64,000 bases of DNA from Streptomyces broussonetiae (GTDB lineage Bacteria; Actinomycetota; Actinomycetes; Streptomycetales; Streptomycetaceae). Where the stretch lies: NCBI RefSeq assembly GCF_009796285.1, contig NZ_CP047020.1, forward strand, positions 6,138,001-6,202,000. Direction: 5' to 3'. The notes below the pieces were generated by a model. It was given only the letters and a program-made list of their open reading frames with translations, was not told the DNA's origin and made no database searches. The position numbers were made by a program, and so were the translations under genes. Shown here in pieces: positions 26,022-33,985 of the stretch (its first letter is position 1; each line of letters starts with the position of its first letter).

Positions 26022-26264
26022 TCACGCGCTGATCTTCTGCTTCACCTGGGCCAGCGACGGGTTCGTCAGCGTGCTGCCGTCCGCGAAGAGCACGGTCGGG
26101 ACCGTCTGGTTTCCGCCGTTCGCCTTCTCCACGAACGCGGCGGACTCGGGGTCCTGCTCGATGTTGATCTCGGTGTAGGCGATGCCCTCCCGCTCCAGCT
26201 GGCTCTTGAGCCGCCGGCAGTAACCGCACCAAGTCGTGCTGTACATCGTCACAGTGCCCTGCAT
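26022..26264 (-). CDS. mrx1: Mycoredoxin (glutaredoxin-like, mycothiol-dependent)
   Basis: An 80-aa thioredoxin-fold protein with the redox motif CGYC at residues 13-16, the TVP cis-proline motif (QTVPTV) and GGN-type ligand region. Mycoredoxins reduce mycothiol-mixed disulfides on proteins in actinobacteria. A near-perfect sigma-R promoter lies 48-74 nt upstream of the ATG, and an RBS (GAGGAGCG) is seen before the start. It is divergent from uvrD2. Confidence 0.92.
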   Translation of the reverse strand: MQGTVTMYSTTWCGYCRRLKSQLEREGIAYTEINIEQDPESAAFVEKANGGNQTVPTVLFADGSTLTNPSLAQVKQKISA

Positions 26265-26311
26265 GTCTCTCGCGCTCCTCAGGCAGCTCGAAAAAGTTCG
26301 TCCGCGGGGAG

Positions 26312-26338
26312 AACGTACGCGGCAGGCCCGCCATTCCC
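26312..26338 (-). promoter_or_regulatory. Sigma-R promoter of mycoredoxin
   Basis: On the minus strand GGGAAT (26338-26333), an 18-nt spacer and GTT (26314-26312) match the sigma-R consensus exactly. Fits thiol-stress induction of a mycothiol-system gene. Confidence 0.85.
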
Positions 26339-26366
26339 GCCAGGGGTATGCACCTTCTCACCCTGG

Positions 26367-26375
26367 TTGTCCACA
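26367..26375 (+). promoter_or_regulatory. DnaA-box-like site upstream of uvrD2
   Basis: TTGTCCACA is an exact match to the preferred Streptomyces DnaA box. It lies 94 nt before the uvrD2 start. Confidence 0.5.
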
Positions 26376-26420
26376 GCCGCTGTGACGCTTGCCGCATTAG
26401 TACGACAAGAGATGCCCGCC

Positions 26421-26429
26421 TGTGGACAA
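26421..26429 (-). promoter_or_regulatory. Second, inverted DnaA-box-like site upstream of uvrD2
   Basis: TGTGGACAA is the exact reverse complement of the first box, 45 nt away, close to where the uvrD2 promoter should be (about -40 from the GTG). Confidence 0.5.
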
Positions 26430-26468
26430 CGGCCACGGCAGCCCCGGGGGACCTGGCAGCATTGCGGT

Positions 26469-28664
26469 GTGACAGCAGCAACGCACTCCACCCTCTTCCC
26501 GCAGGCACCGGACTCTGCCGACGCGGTGCTCGAAGGGCTCGACCCCGAGCAGCGCGCGGTGGCCACCGCCCTGCACGGCCCGGTGTGCGTCCTCGCCGGA
26601 GCGGGCACGGGCAAGACCCGGGCGATCACCCACCGCGTCGCCTACGGGGTGCGCGCCGGCATCCTGCAACCCTCCAGCGTCCTCGCCGTCACCTTCACCA
26701 ACCGCGCCGCGGGGGAGATGCGCGGCCGACTGCGCCAGCTCGGCGCGCAGGGCGTCCAGGCCCGCACCTTCCACTCCGCCGCGCTGCGCCAGCTCCAGTA
26801 CTTCTGGCCGAAAGCCATCGGTGGCGGCATGCCCCGGCTCGTCGACCGCAAGATCCAGCTCGTCGCCGACGCTGCCGCCGCCTGCGGCACCAGGCTCGAC
26901 CGCGGTGAGCTGCGGGACGTCACCGCCGAGATCGAATGGTCCAAGGTGACCCAGACCGTCCCCGCCGACTACCCGTACGCGGCCGCGAAGGCCGGTCGCG
27001 AAGCCCCTCGCGCCCCCGCCGAGATCGCCCACCTGTACGCGGCCTACGAAGACCTCAAGCGCGACCGCGCGGTGATCGACTTCGAAGATGTCCTGCTCCT
27101 GACCGTCGCCATCCTCCAGGATCGCAGCGACATCGCAGAACAGGTTCGCGCGCAGTACCAGCACTTCGTCGTCGACGAGTACCAGGACGTCAGCCCGCTG
27201 CAGCAGCGGCTGCTGGAGCTGTGGCTCGGCGACCGCGACAATCTGTGCGTCGTCGGCGACGCCAGCCAGACCATCTACTCGTTCACGGGAGCAACCCCCG
27301 ACCACCTCCTGGACTTCCGGACCAGACACCCGGGAGCCACCGTCGTGAAGCTGGTCCGCGACTACCGCTCCACCCCCCAGGTCGTCCACCTCGCCAACGG
27401 CCTGCTCGCCCAGGCCCGCGGTCGCGCCGCCGACCACCGGCTGGAACTGGTCTCCCAGCGTGCCCCCGGCGCCGAGCCCGTCCACACCGAGTACACCGAC
27501 GAGCCCGCCGAGGCAGAAGGCGCCGCCCGCCGTATCCGCGAGCTGATCGACGCGGGCGTGCCGGCCGCCGAGATCGCCGTCCTGTTCCGTACGAACGCCC
27601 AGTCCGAGACCTTCGAGCAGGCACTCGCCGACGCCGGTGTCCCCTACCAGCTGCGTGGCGCCGAGCGCTTCTTCGACCGGCCCGAGATCCGCAAGGCCGG
27701 CATCGCCCTGCGCGGTGCGGCACGCTTCGGCGGCAACGACTCCCTGCTGGACGACGCCGTCGACCTCCCCTCCCAGGTCCGTGCCGTCCTGTCGGGGGAA
27801 GGCTGGACCAGCAAGCCCCCGGCCGGCTCCGGCGCCGTCAGAGAGCGCTGGGAGTCCCTCGCCGCCCTGGTCAACCTGGCGCACGACCTCGCCGCGGCCA
27901 GCCCGAAGGCCACGCTCGCCGACTTCGTGACGGAACTGGACGAGCGGGCGGGTGCCCAGCACGCCCCCACCGTCCAGGGCGTCACCCTCGCCTCCCTGCA
28001 CGCCGCCAAGGGCCTGGAATGGGACGTCGTCTTCCTGGTCGGCGTCGCCGAGGGCATGCTGCCCATCACCTACGCCAAGAGCGACGAGCAGATCGAGGAG
28101 GAACGCCGGCTTCTCTACGTCGGCGTCACCCGTGCGCGGGAACGGCTCCACATTTCTTGGGCCTTGTCCCGTTCGCCCGGCGGGCGCCCCAACCGCAGAC
28201 CCAGCCGCTTCCTCGACGGCCTGCGCCCGGGCACCGCCGCCGCCGTCGGCCGCAGTAGTAGCGGCACCGGCGCGGGCGTCGAACGCGGCACCGGCCGCGA
28301 CACCACCGCCGTGCCCCGGCGTGCCCAGCGCACCCCCGCCCGCTGCCGGGTCTGCGGCCGGACGCTCACCGAGGCGGGCGAGATGAAGCTGATGCGCTGT
28401 GAGGACTGCCCGTCCGACATGGACGAAGGGCTCTACGAACGGCTCCGCGAGTGGCGGGCGGTCCAGGCCGAGCGCAGCGGGCAGCCGGACTTCTGCGTCT
28501 TCACCGACCGGACCCTGATGGCCATTGCCGAGGCACGGCCCGAGAACTCCGCCCAGCTCTCCCGCATCCCTGGTGTCCTCAGCCGCAAGCTGCGCAGCTA
28601 TGGAGGCGAAGTTCTGGCCATCTGTGCAGGCCAGGAGGCCAGCGAGGCCGCCGGGGGCGACTGA
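26469..28664 (+). CDS. uvrD2: ATP-dependent DNA helicase UvrD2
   Basis: A 731-aa superfamily 1A helicase. Walker A GAGTGKTR is at about residues 44-51, motif II VVDEYQDVSPLQ near 233, and VTLASLHAAKGLEW near 505. The C-terminus carries the UvrD2-specific tetracysteine module (CRVC ... CEDC, about 616-643) followed by an HRDC domain (RTLMAIAEARPENSAQLSRI). GTG 26469 is inferred as a leaderless start since no RBS precedes it; the frame is open to 26367. In mycobacteria UvrD2 is essential. Divergent from mycoredoxin. Confidence 0.92.
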   Translation: MTAATHSTLFPQAPDSADAVLEGLDPEQRAVATALHGPVCVLAGAGTGKTRAITHRVAYGVRAGILQPSSVLAVTFTNRAAGEMRGRLRQLGAQGVQARTFHSAALRQLQYFWPKAIGGGMPRLVDRKIQLVADAAAACGTRLDRGELRDVTAEIEWSKVTQTVPADYPYAAAKAGREAPRAPAEIAHLYAAYEDLKRDRAVIDFEDVLLLTVAILQDRSDIAEQVRAQYQHFVVDEYQDVSPLQQRLLELWLGDRDNLCVVGDASQTIYSFTGATPDHLLDFRTRHPGATVVKLVRDYRSTPQVVHLANGLLAQARGRAADHRLELVSQRAPGAEPVHTEYTDEPAEAEGAARRIRELIDAGVPAAEIAVLFRTNAQSETFEQALADAGVPYQLRGAERFFDRPEIRKAGIALRGAARFGGNDSLLDDAVDLPSQVRAVLSGEGWTSKPPAGSGAVRERWESLAALVNLAHDLAAASPKATLADFVTELDERAGAQHAPTVQGVTLASLHAAKGLEWDVVFLVGVAEGMLPITYAKSDEQIEEERRLLYVGVTRARERLHISWALSRSPGGRPNRRPSRFLDGLRPGTAAAVGRSSSGTGAGVERGTGRDTTAVPRRAQRTPARCRVCGRTLTEAGEMKLMRCEDCPSDMDEGLYERLREWRAVQAERSGQPDFCVFTDRTLMAIAEARPENSAQLSRIPGVLSRKLRSYGGEVLAICAGQEASEAAGGD

Positions 28665-28676
28665 TGCGAACTCGTC

Positions 28677-28717
28677 GAAAAAATAGTTTGCGCATGCCCC
28701 AGCAATCCCCATAGGTT
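28677..28717 (+). promoter_or_regulatory. wblC promoter with AT-rich upstream element
   Basis: GAAAAAATA (28677-28685) immediately precedes a -35 TTGCGC (28688-28693), with an 18-nt spacer to -10 TAGGTT (28712-28717). An AT-rich block next to the -35 is the hallmark of WblC/WhiB7-activated promoters, so positive autoregulation is likely. Confidence 0.75.
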
Positions 28718-28828
28718 CTAGGCACGGAAGCAGCGGCCTTCTCGAAGGCGGCGGCTCCGTGATGTACTTGCATATCCGAACGGACTGGTTCGCCCCAGTC
28801 CCCAAGACGCCGAGAGGAGGCGAGTCCA

Positions 28829-29149
28829 GTGATCAGCATCAACATCAGCAACATCAGCGCGGCCAAACTGACCGATCGCTCGACCGTCTCCACGTGCATG
28901 CTCGGCGCCTCGAACCAGGGCACCGGTCTGTCCGGCATCCGTGCCGCCCGTCCGGCGTCCTCCCTTGCTCTCGCGGGTCTTCCCGTTCGTGAGCGCAATG
29001 AGCGACCGACCAAGGCACTGGAAGCGGTAGCGGCACAGGCACATGCCTATGTCTTTGCGGCGGCCGGTGCCGGATTCCGGAAGCAGACGACGCAGCACCA
29101 CCAGATGTGGGCCTTCCGTGGGCCAAAACCCTGGAGTGATCCAGCCTGA
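28829..29149 (+). CDS. wblC leader ORF (uORF, 106 codons)
   Basis: A GTG start has a perfect AGGAGG 8 nt upstream (28815-28820), far stronger than most RBS in the window. The product begins MISINISNISAAKL and has no recognisable domain. It stops 23 nt before the attenuator stem. Leader translation is known to control transcription through the attenuator in wblC/whiB7 loci, so the act of translation rather than the peptide is probably what matters. Confidence 0.65.
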   Translation: MISINISNISAAKLTDRSTVSTCMLGASNQGTGLSGIRAARPASSLALAGLPVRERNERPTKALEAVAAQAHAYVFAAAGAGFRKQTTQHHQMWAFRGPKPWSDPA

Positions 29150-29172
29150 CAGCCGATCAGGCCGGCGCCTTC

Positions 29173-29215
29173 AGGGCCGCGGAACCCCAACCGGGATCCG
29201 CGGCCCTTCTGTTTT
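29173..29215 (+). terminator. wblC leader attenuator (intrinsic terminator)
   Basis: AGGGCCGCGGA (29173-29183) pairs perfectly with TCCGCGGCCCT (29197-29207) and is followed by a T-rich run. An alternative stem of 14 bp can form between 29060-29073 and 29162-29180 and would sequester the left arm, giving an antiterminator. Confidence 0.8.
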
Positions 29216-29323
29216 CCCTCAAGCGGGAAGACGAAGCCGAAGGGGCCTCGGGACAAGAAAAGAACCCGGTACCAGCCGACACCCGGTCAACCGGCCGGAA
29301 CGACCAGACGAGGAAGACCAACC

Positions 29324-29692
29324 GTGCAACTCGAAGCGCACGCCCCGTCCGTACCGCCTTCGCAAACGATCCCCCCGCCCGGCCTCACGGAGGACTCCAC
29401 CTTGATCCCCCTCACTGCGCTCACCGCGCTCGACGACGCCATCGAGAACCTCGGCGTACCCGTCCCCTGCCGCTCCTACGACCCGGAGGTCTTCTTCGCC
29501 GAGTCGCCGGCGGACGTCGAGTACGCCAAGTCCCTCTGCCGCACCTGCCCGCTGATCGAGGCCTGCCTCGCCGGCGCCAAGGAGCGGCGTGAGCCCTGGG
29601 GCGTCTGGGGTGGCGAGCTGTTCGTCCAGGGTGTCGTCGTCGCCCGGAAGCGGCCGCGTGGTCGCCCGCGGAAGAACCCGGTCACGGCATGA
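29324..29692 (+). CDS. wblC: WhiB-family regulator WblC (WhiB7 orthologue)
   Basis: A 122-aa Fe-S transcription factor that binds the primary sigma factor and activates intrinsic antibiotic resistance genes after ribosome-targeting antibiotics. The four cluster cysteines are visible (VPCRSY, then CRTC and EAC), followed by the turn GVWGGE and a C-terminal AT-hook RGRPRKNP that recognises AT-rich DNA beside the -35. GTG 29324 has GAGGAAG 7 nt upstream. It lies downstream of uvrD2 as in mycobacteria and is controlled by an autoregulated-type promoter and leader attenuator. Confidence 0.95.
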   Translation: MQLEAHAPSVPPSQTIPPPGLTEDSTLIPLTALTALDDAIENLGVPVPCRSYDPEVFFAESPADVEYAKSLCRTCPLIEACLAGAKERREPWGVWGGELFVQGVVVARKRPRGRPRKNPVTA

Positions 29693-30012
29693 ACACCGCA
29701 GGAACGATCGATCGCCCCCTCACGCACGACCCCCAGAAGCAGGCCCCGATGAAGCCGTCCACCAGCGAGCCCGCCGGCTCCGCAACCACAGACTTCACCA
29801 CCACCGGCGCGACCGAAGCGCGCCAGAACAGGAACCGTGAGATGCAACTCATGCAAGAAGCCCTGGCTCGTGCGCATATGCACGAGCGACTTCATGACGC
29901 CGGGAGAGAGCGCCGGGCCCTGCGCCTGGTGGTCGCCCAGCGGATGCAGCGCCGGGCCGAGCGGGCCTCGCTCCGCGCCCGCCGCGCGCTCGCCATGGCC
30001 GTCATGCAGTAA
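29689..30012 (+). CDS. Small basic hypothetical protein coupled to wblC
   Basis: A 107-aa protein whose ATG overlaps the wblC stop (ATGA), so its expression should follow wblC induction. The first 45 residues are polar and disordered; the remainder (NREMQLMQEALARAHMHERL then many Arg/Ala) is predicted to be a long basic amphipathic helix. I do not recognise a family. A role with ribosomes or RNA is conceivable from the charge but not shown. Confidence 0.65.
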   Translation: MNTAGTIDRPLTHDPQKQAPMKPSTSEPAGSATTDFTTTGATEARQNRNREMQLMQEALARAHMHERLHDAGRERRALRLVVAQRMQRRAERASLRARRALAMAVMQ

Positions 30013-30066
30013 CGATCACACCCGAGAAGCGGTGGCCTCCCGGCCCAGGGAGGCGAAACCTTCCCT

Positions 30067-30102
30067 GCGGGGGCCGGTCCGGCCGAACGGACCGGCCCCC
30101 GC
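30067..30102 (+). terminator. Terminator of the wblC operon
   Basis: Perfect 15-bp stem GCGGGGGCCGGTCCG (30067-30081) and its complement (30088-30102), 6-nt loop. Confidence 0.8.
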
Positions 30103-30138
30103 GGTGCGTTGTGCACGGCGATCGGCCGGTCCGGGAGT

Positions 30139-30144
30139 TATGGT
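30139..30144 (+). promoter_or_regulatory. Leaderless-type -10 box for the 71-aa zinc-ribbon gene
   Basis: TATGGT ends 6 nt before GTG 30151, with no RBS. Confidence 0.5.
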
Positions 30145-30150
30145 CAGCAG

Positions 30151-30366
30151 GTGACGAGTCTTCCCCGAGGCAGTGATCAGGGCGGCTCCAGCACGGAGCC
30201 CCGGCTTCCCCTCGTGTGTGCCCGCTGCGGCACCCCTGCCGACGGCCCCCAGCCGGCCACCTGGACCTGCTCCGTGGAGAACGGCACCCGCCAGTACTTC
30301 TGCGACACCTGCTCCCGTGAGAACCTCCGGGCGATCGAGGGACGGCTTGACTCGGCGTGGTGGTGA
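30151..30366 (+). CDS. Small zinc-ribbon-like protein
   Basis: A 71-aa protein with two CxxC knuckles (CARC at about residues 23-26 and CDTC near 51-54) separated by ATWTCSVENG, consistent with a small zinc ribbon. The short C-terminal SRENLRAIEGRLDSAWW is likely helical. The start GTG 30151 is supported by a -10 box 6 nt upstream. It lies in the wblC-ABC1 interval; function unknown. Confidence 0.65.
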   Translation: MTSLPRGSDQGGSSTEPRLPLVCARCGTPADGPQPATWTCSVENGTRQYFCDTCSRENLRAIEGRLDSAWW

Positions 30367-30428
30367 GTACCCCTCCCGCCGCCAGGTGATCGCTGCGTAC
30401 TCCGCCACCGTCGGCCGAAAATGACGGC

Positions 30429-31808
30429 TCAGGCCTCCGCCGCCGGTTCCTCCTCGGCCAGTTCGTCATCAAGGGCGCCGGAGACGAAGCCCGGGAGCCA
30501 CTCCTCCAGTTCCTCCCGCAGGCGCACCGTGGCGCCCAGCTGGCACAGCACGCCGATCGTGCTCAGGGTCACCCGGTGGATCAGCAGATAGGCCGGCGGC
30601 AGGTTGAGCTGCTTGCCCAGCTGGTACGCGGGGGAGCGGGGGTCGGCGATGCGGGCGGCCTGGCTGCGCATCCAGGTGCGGGTGAAGGTGAAGGCCTCCG
30701 CTCGGGCCGGTTCGATGATCGGCAGCAGGTAGTCGAGCACCGCGTCGGGGTCCAGCTCTATGGACTCCTTCACGAACCCTTCCTCGCAGAGGAGTTCGTA
30801 GACCGGCTCGGCATAGCCGTCCAGCGTCATACGGAGGGAGACACCGATCGGTGTCGGCAGGCCGCCGGGGAGCCGGTCGACCGTGCCGAAGTCCAGGACC
30901 CCGAGCCGCCAGTCGTCCTCGCCGGACGGGCCCGGGGGCAGCAGACGGAAATTTCCCGGATGCGGGTCGGCGTGCAGCAGGCCGGTGCGGGCCGGGCCCG
31001 AGAAGAGGAAGCGGGCCAGGAGCTGCCCGGCCCGGTCGCGCTGCTCAGGGGTGCCGTCCGTGATGATGTCGGCCAGCGGGATGCCGTCCATCCACTCGGT
31101 CACCAGGACCTGCTCGCACTGATGCACCACTGCCGGGACCACCACGTCCGGGTCGCCCGCGAACTCCTCCGCGTGCACGGCCTGGGCCTGGGCCTCCAGT
31201 CCGTAGTCCAGCTCCTCGGAGACGCGGTCCTTCAGCTCCGAGATCAGCGGCTTGATGTCCATGCCGGGGATGAGAGGCCCCAACAGGCGTGCAAAACGGC
31301 TCAGTTGGCCCAGGTCGGAGATCAGAGCCTCGCCGGCGCCCGGGTACTGCACCTTGACCGCCACCTCGCGGCCGTCGTGCCACACTGCCCGGTGCACCTG
31401 ACCGATCGAGGCCGCGGCGGCAGGCTTGTCCTCGAACTCCTCGAACAGCTCCCTCCAGTCCGGACCGACCCGCTTCTCGAGCACGGAGTGCACCGTGCGG
31501 GTCGGCATCGGCGGTGCGGCCTCCTGGAGCTTGGTCAGGGCCACCCGGTAGGGGCCGGCGACCTCTTCGGGGAGCGCGGACTCGAAGACGGACAGGGCCT
31601 GCCCGAACTTCATCGCGCCGCCCTTCAGCTCGCCGAGCACCTTGAACAACTGCTCCGCCGTGCGCTGTTGCAGCTCACGGCCGACGATCTCCGCGGACTC
31701 GCCCACGATCCGCTTGCCCAGCCCCCAGGTCGCCCGGCCGGCGAAGCCGAGCGGGAGCGCGGCGAGTTTGGCGGTACGGGTGACCGCCTTCCGGGGAAGA
31801 TCAGACAT
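30429..31808 (-). CDS. ABC1/AarF-UbiB family atypical kinase
   Basis: A 459-aa protein of the ABC1 kinase family. The KxGQ-type signature is present (KGGAMKFGQALSVFE), with AAASIGQVHRA replacing the glycine-rich loop, the catalytic Lys in VAVKVQYPG, HADPHPGNF as catalytic loop and LDFGTVDRL as metal-binding motif. Members act in quinone or lipid metabolism and may be ATPases rather than protein kinases. ATG 31808 is chosen from the homology and the GGAGGG just upstream. Its start lies 8 bp inside the end of the E1-like gene, so the two are coupled. The mycobacterial counterpart lies next to whiB7. Confidence 0.9.
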   Translation of the reverse strand: MSDLPRKAVTRTAKLAALPLGFAGRATWGLGKRIVGESAEIVGRELQQRTAEQLFKVLGELKGGAMKFGQALSVFESALPEEVAGPYRVALTKLQEAAPPMPTRTVHSVLEKRVGPDWRELFEEFEDKPAAAASIGQVHRAVWHDGREVAVKVQYPGAGEALISDLGQLSRFARLLGPLIPGMDIKPLISELKDRVSEELDYGLEAQAQAVHAEEFAGDPDVVVPAVVHQCEQVLVTEWMDGIPLADIITDGTPEQRDRAGQLLARFLFSGPARTGLLHADPHPGNFRLLPPGPSGEDDWRLGVLDFGTVDRLPGGLPTPIGVSLRMTLDGYAEPVYELLCEEGFVKESIELDPDAVLDYLLPIIEPARAEAFTFTRTWMRSQAARIADPRSPAYQLGKQLNLPPAYLLIHRVTLSTIGVLCQLGATVRLREELEEWLPGFVSGALDDELAEEEPAAEA

Positions 31809-33027
31809 GCGCCCTCCAAGTCCCAGTCGGCCGCGCCGCGCCTGCTGTGCGTCGTCGCTCCGTCGGCGGCCGTTGCACCGCCATTGTCGCGCGAGGCTCC
31901 CCGTTGGTTGAGGAGTGCTCCCCCTTGGCTTTTCTCGCAGCTTGCCGGGCCGCACCGCACTCGCACTCCGGATGCGGCAGGACCGGTCGGGAGGACCAGT
32001 TCAGGCCAGGTGCGGACACCTTCCAGCGGGCTCCCGCGCCGGACGGTGACTCCCCGTCGAGGAAGGCCAGCGCATGCGCCGCGGCGAAACCGGCGACCGC
32101 TGTGGCCAGCGTCAGATCGCAGGCCCCGACCCGACGGGACCTCGCGCAGCGCCACTGGGCGATCAGCCGGGGCCAGACCGGGTCCCGGTCCGTGCGGTGA
32201 AAGTGCAGGCAACGGGCGCAGCCGGTCTCGCCGGGCAGGACGAGCGGGCCGACGACCCCGGTGCTCTCCACGACACCTGCGTACAGGTGGGGCGTTCCCG
32301 AGGCCATGAGCGGCTCGGCGGCGACCGGGTCCGGTGCGTGCACGGCCACGTCGTCCCGGGGCGTGAGGATCACCAAGGAGAGCCCGGGATCCGGGGTACC
32401 GGGATCCGGCCGGTGGGCGCGGCGTCGAGGGTGGTCCGGTGCCGCGCGGCGGACCGCGGCCCGCGCCGCCGTGTCCCGGCGCTCGCCGAGCGCATCGGCG
32501 GGCAGGCCGCCCGGGGCCACGTCCCAGGGCTCCACGCGTCCCGTGTCGCGTACGTCGACCTCGCCGACGCCGGCGCCCGAGAGCACCGACGCCAGCACGG
32601 CGCCGACGCGTCCCGCTCCCTCCACCCGCACGCTGAGCGCGCGGCGGGCGGCGAGCCGTGCGAGCGCGCCGCCCGGCTCGGCCGTGGTCAGGGACAGCGA
32701 GGTGAGGTCGGGGCGCAGCCGCAGCAGGACGTCGTCCCGCGCGCGCAGCGCGTCGGCGGCCGGTCCGCCGCCGCGCGCGTCGTCGACGAGGCCCGCGCGC
32801 GAGAGCCGTTCCAGCAGCGTGTCGACCCGGTCGGCCGGCAGGTCCATGCGGCGGCCCTCCTCGCGCAGCAGCGGCAGCCCGCGGGTGCCGTTGAGCAGGT
32901 CGAGGAAGTCGCGTGTCGCCGGATCCATCGGTCCCAGCGTCTGTGCGTGCGCCGCGGTCATCCCGAACTGCACGGTGTCGCGATCACGCCAGCCGCGCCG
33001 CAGCGCGGGCTTCATCACCGGATGCAT
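31801..33027 (-). CDS. E1-like ThiF-family protein with N-terminal winged-helix region
   Basis: A 408-aa protein. Residues 30-100 (RDFLDLLNGTRGLPLLREEG, DRVDTLLERLSRAGLVDD) resemble the winged-helix found in RiPP-associated and E1-like proteins. A Rossmann motif VEGAGRVGAVLASVL follows, then CARCLHFHR and a C-terminal CEC pair that could bind zinc. The E1 arginine-finger segment (DxDxVExSNLxRQ) is degenerate (RDTGRVEPWDVAPGG), so adenylation activity is doubtful. ATG 33027 has a G-rich RBS. It is coupled to the ABC1 kinase. Related to ThiF/TOMM cyclodehydratase partners, but no precursor peptide is visible nearby. Confidence 0.72.
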   Translation of the reverse strand: MHPVMKPALRRGWRDRDTVQFGMTAAHAQTLGPMDPATRDFLDLLNGTRGLPLLREEGRRMDLPADRVDTLLERLSRAGLVDDARGGGPAADALRARDDVLLRLRPDLTSLSLTTAEPGGALARLAARRALSVRVEGAGRVGAVLASVLSGAGVGEVDVRDTGRVEPWDVAPGGLPADALGERRDTAARAAVRRAAPDHPRRRAHRPDPGTPDPGLSLVILTPRDDVAVHAPDPVAAEPLMASGTPHLYAGVVESTGVVGPLVLPGETGCARCLHFHRTDRDPVWPRLIAQWRCARSRRVGACDLTLATAVAGFAAAHALAFLDGESPSGAGARWKVSAPGLNWSSRPVLPHPECECGAARQAARKAKGEHSSTNGEPRATMAVQRPPTERRRTAGAARPTGTWRAHV

Positions 33028-33388
33028 GACTGACCCCCCGTCCGTTGAAGCATCGCCCGTACCCCCCTGGAACATCCTCGTCGTCGGTGGCAGCCGGTAG
33101 CGCTCCGCCGATGCCTGTCAGCATGCCGTGCCCGGCCGTCCGCTGCCGAGAGTTATCCACAGGGTGGGGGTATTTGTCGTACAAGCTGGGTGGGTGAAAT
33201 CGTCCTGTTCGATCGAAAATAACCAACAGCAGTCGGGCGAAGTCGGTTGGATCACTCGGGCAGAGTCACGGAAACCGGATGTGCGGATCAGTCGGAGGAA
33301 TCATAGGAATCAAACGCATGGTGGGGGATCGGCACGGAACCGTTCCGGAGCCGGGACTTTGGCCGTGCCCACCGGGTAACGTCGGGGC
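33028..33388. other. Divergent promoter region between the E1-like and M48-type genes
   Basis: No gene is seen. It contains a DnaA-box-like TTATCCACA at 33153-33161 and is less GC-rich around 33160-33320 than its neighbours, as expected for a regulatory interval. A TAACGT box at 33377-33382 serves the plus-strand gene. Confidence 0.5.
33377..33382 (+). promoter_or_regulatory. Leaderless-type -10 box for the M48-type peptidase gene
   Basis: TAACGT ends 6 nt before GTG 33389; no RBS is seen. Confidence 0.5.
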
Positions 33389-33985
33389 GTGCCCGCCGAC
33401 CCACTGCACCGCGCCGGAAAGCCACAGCGCAGCACGACGAGCCAGCCGCCCAGCGGCTCAAAGGCGAGCGCGATCGAGGTCCGCAGGAGTGCCCGGCGTC
33501 GCCGGACGGTCTCCGCGTACCGCGAGGGTGATCGCACCGTCGTACTGATCCCCGCCCGCATGTCGAAGGCGGAGGAGCAGCGCTGGGTCACCGTCATGCT
33601 CGACAAACTCGCCGCCCAGGAGAGCAAACGGGTTCTCGGCGACGCCGAGCTGGCCGAGCGTGCGGAGCGGCTGTCGGCCCAGTACTTCGACGGCCGGGCG
33701 CGTCCCGCCTCCGTCCGTTGGGTCACCAACCAGAACACGCGCTGGGGTTCGTGCACCCCGGCCGAGGGCAGCATCCGGCTCTCGCACCGGCTGCAGGGGA
33801 CGCCCGACTACGTCATCGACTACGTCCTCTGCCATGAGCTGGCGCATCTGCTGGTGCCCGGTCACGGGCCGGACTTCTGGCGGCTCTTGGAGGCCTATCC
33901 GCGCACCGAGCGGGCCCGCGGCTATCTCGAGGGGGTCGTGGCGGCCGACCGGCTGCCGCATGTGCCCGGCGCGCGCGGGGAGTGA
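33389..33985 (+). CDS. YgjP/WLM-type (DUF45, M48-like) metallopeptidase
   Basis: A 198-aa protein with a basic N-terminus (RRSARRRRTVSAYREG), then TRWGSCTP and the zinc motif CHELAHLLVPGHGPDFW, i.e. HELAH with a third ligand near the downstream His/Glu. The pattern is that of YgjP-like peptidases. No signal peptide is seen, so it is cytosolic. GTG 33389 is the likely leaderless start. The substrate is unknown. Confidence 0.87.
   Translation: MPADPLHRAGKPQRSTTSQPPSGSKASAIEVRRSARRRRTVSAYREGDRTVVLIPARMSKAEEQRWVTVMLDKLAAQESKRVLGDAELAERAERLSAQYFDGRARPASVRWVTNQNTRWGSCTPAEGSIRLSHRLQGTPDYVIDYVLCHELAHLLVPGHGPDFWRLLEAYPRTERARGYLEGVVAADRLPHVPGARGE

Noticed and set aside
31801..33027. E1-like protein as part of a RiPP (TOMM) cluster
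   Set aside because: No YcaO, dehydrogenase or precursor peptide nearby, and the adenylation motif is degenerate.
33128..33379. 83-codon frame in the E1-like/M48 intergenic region
   Set aside because: Weak codon bias, no RBS, and it covers the promoter of the downstream gene.
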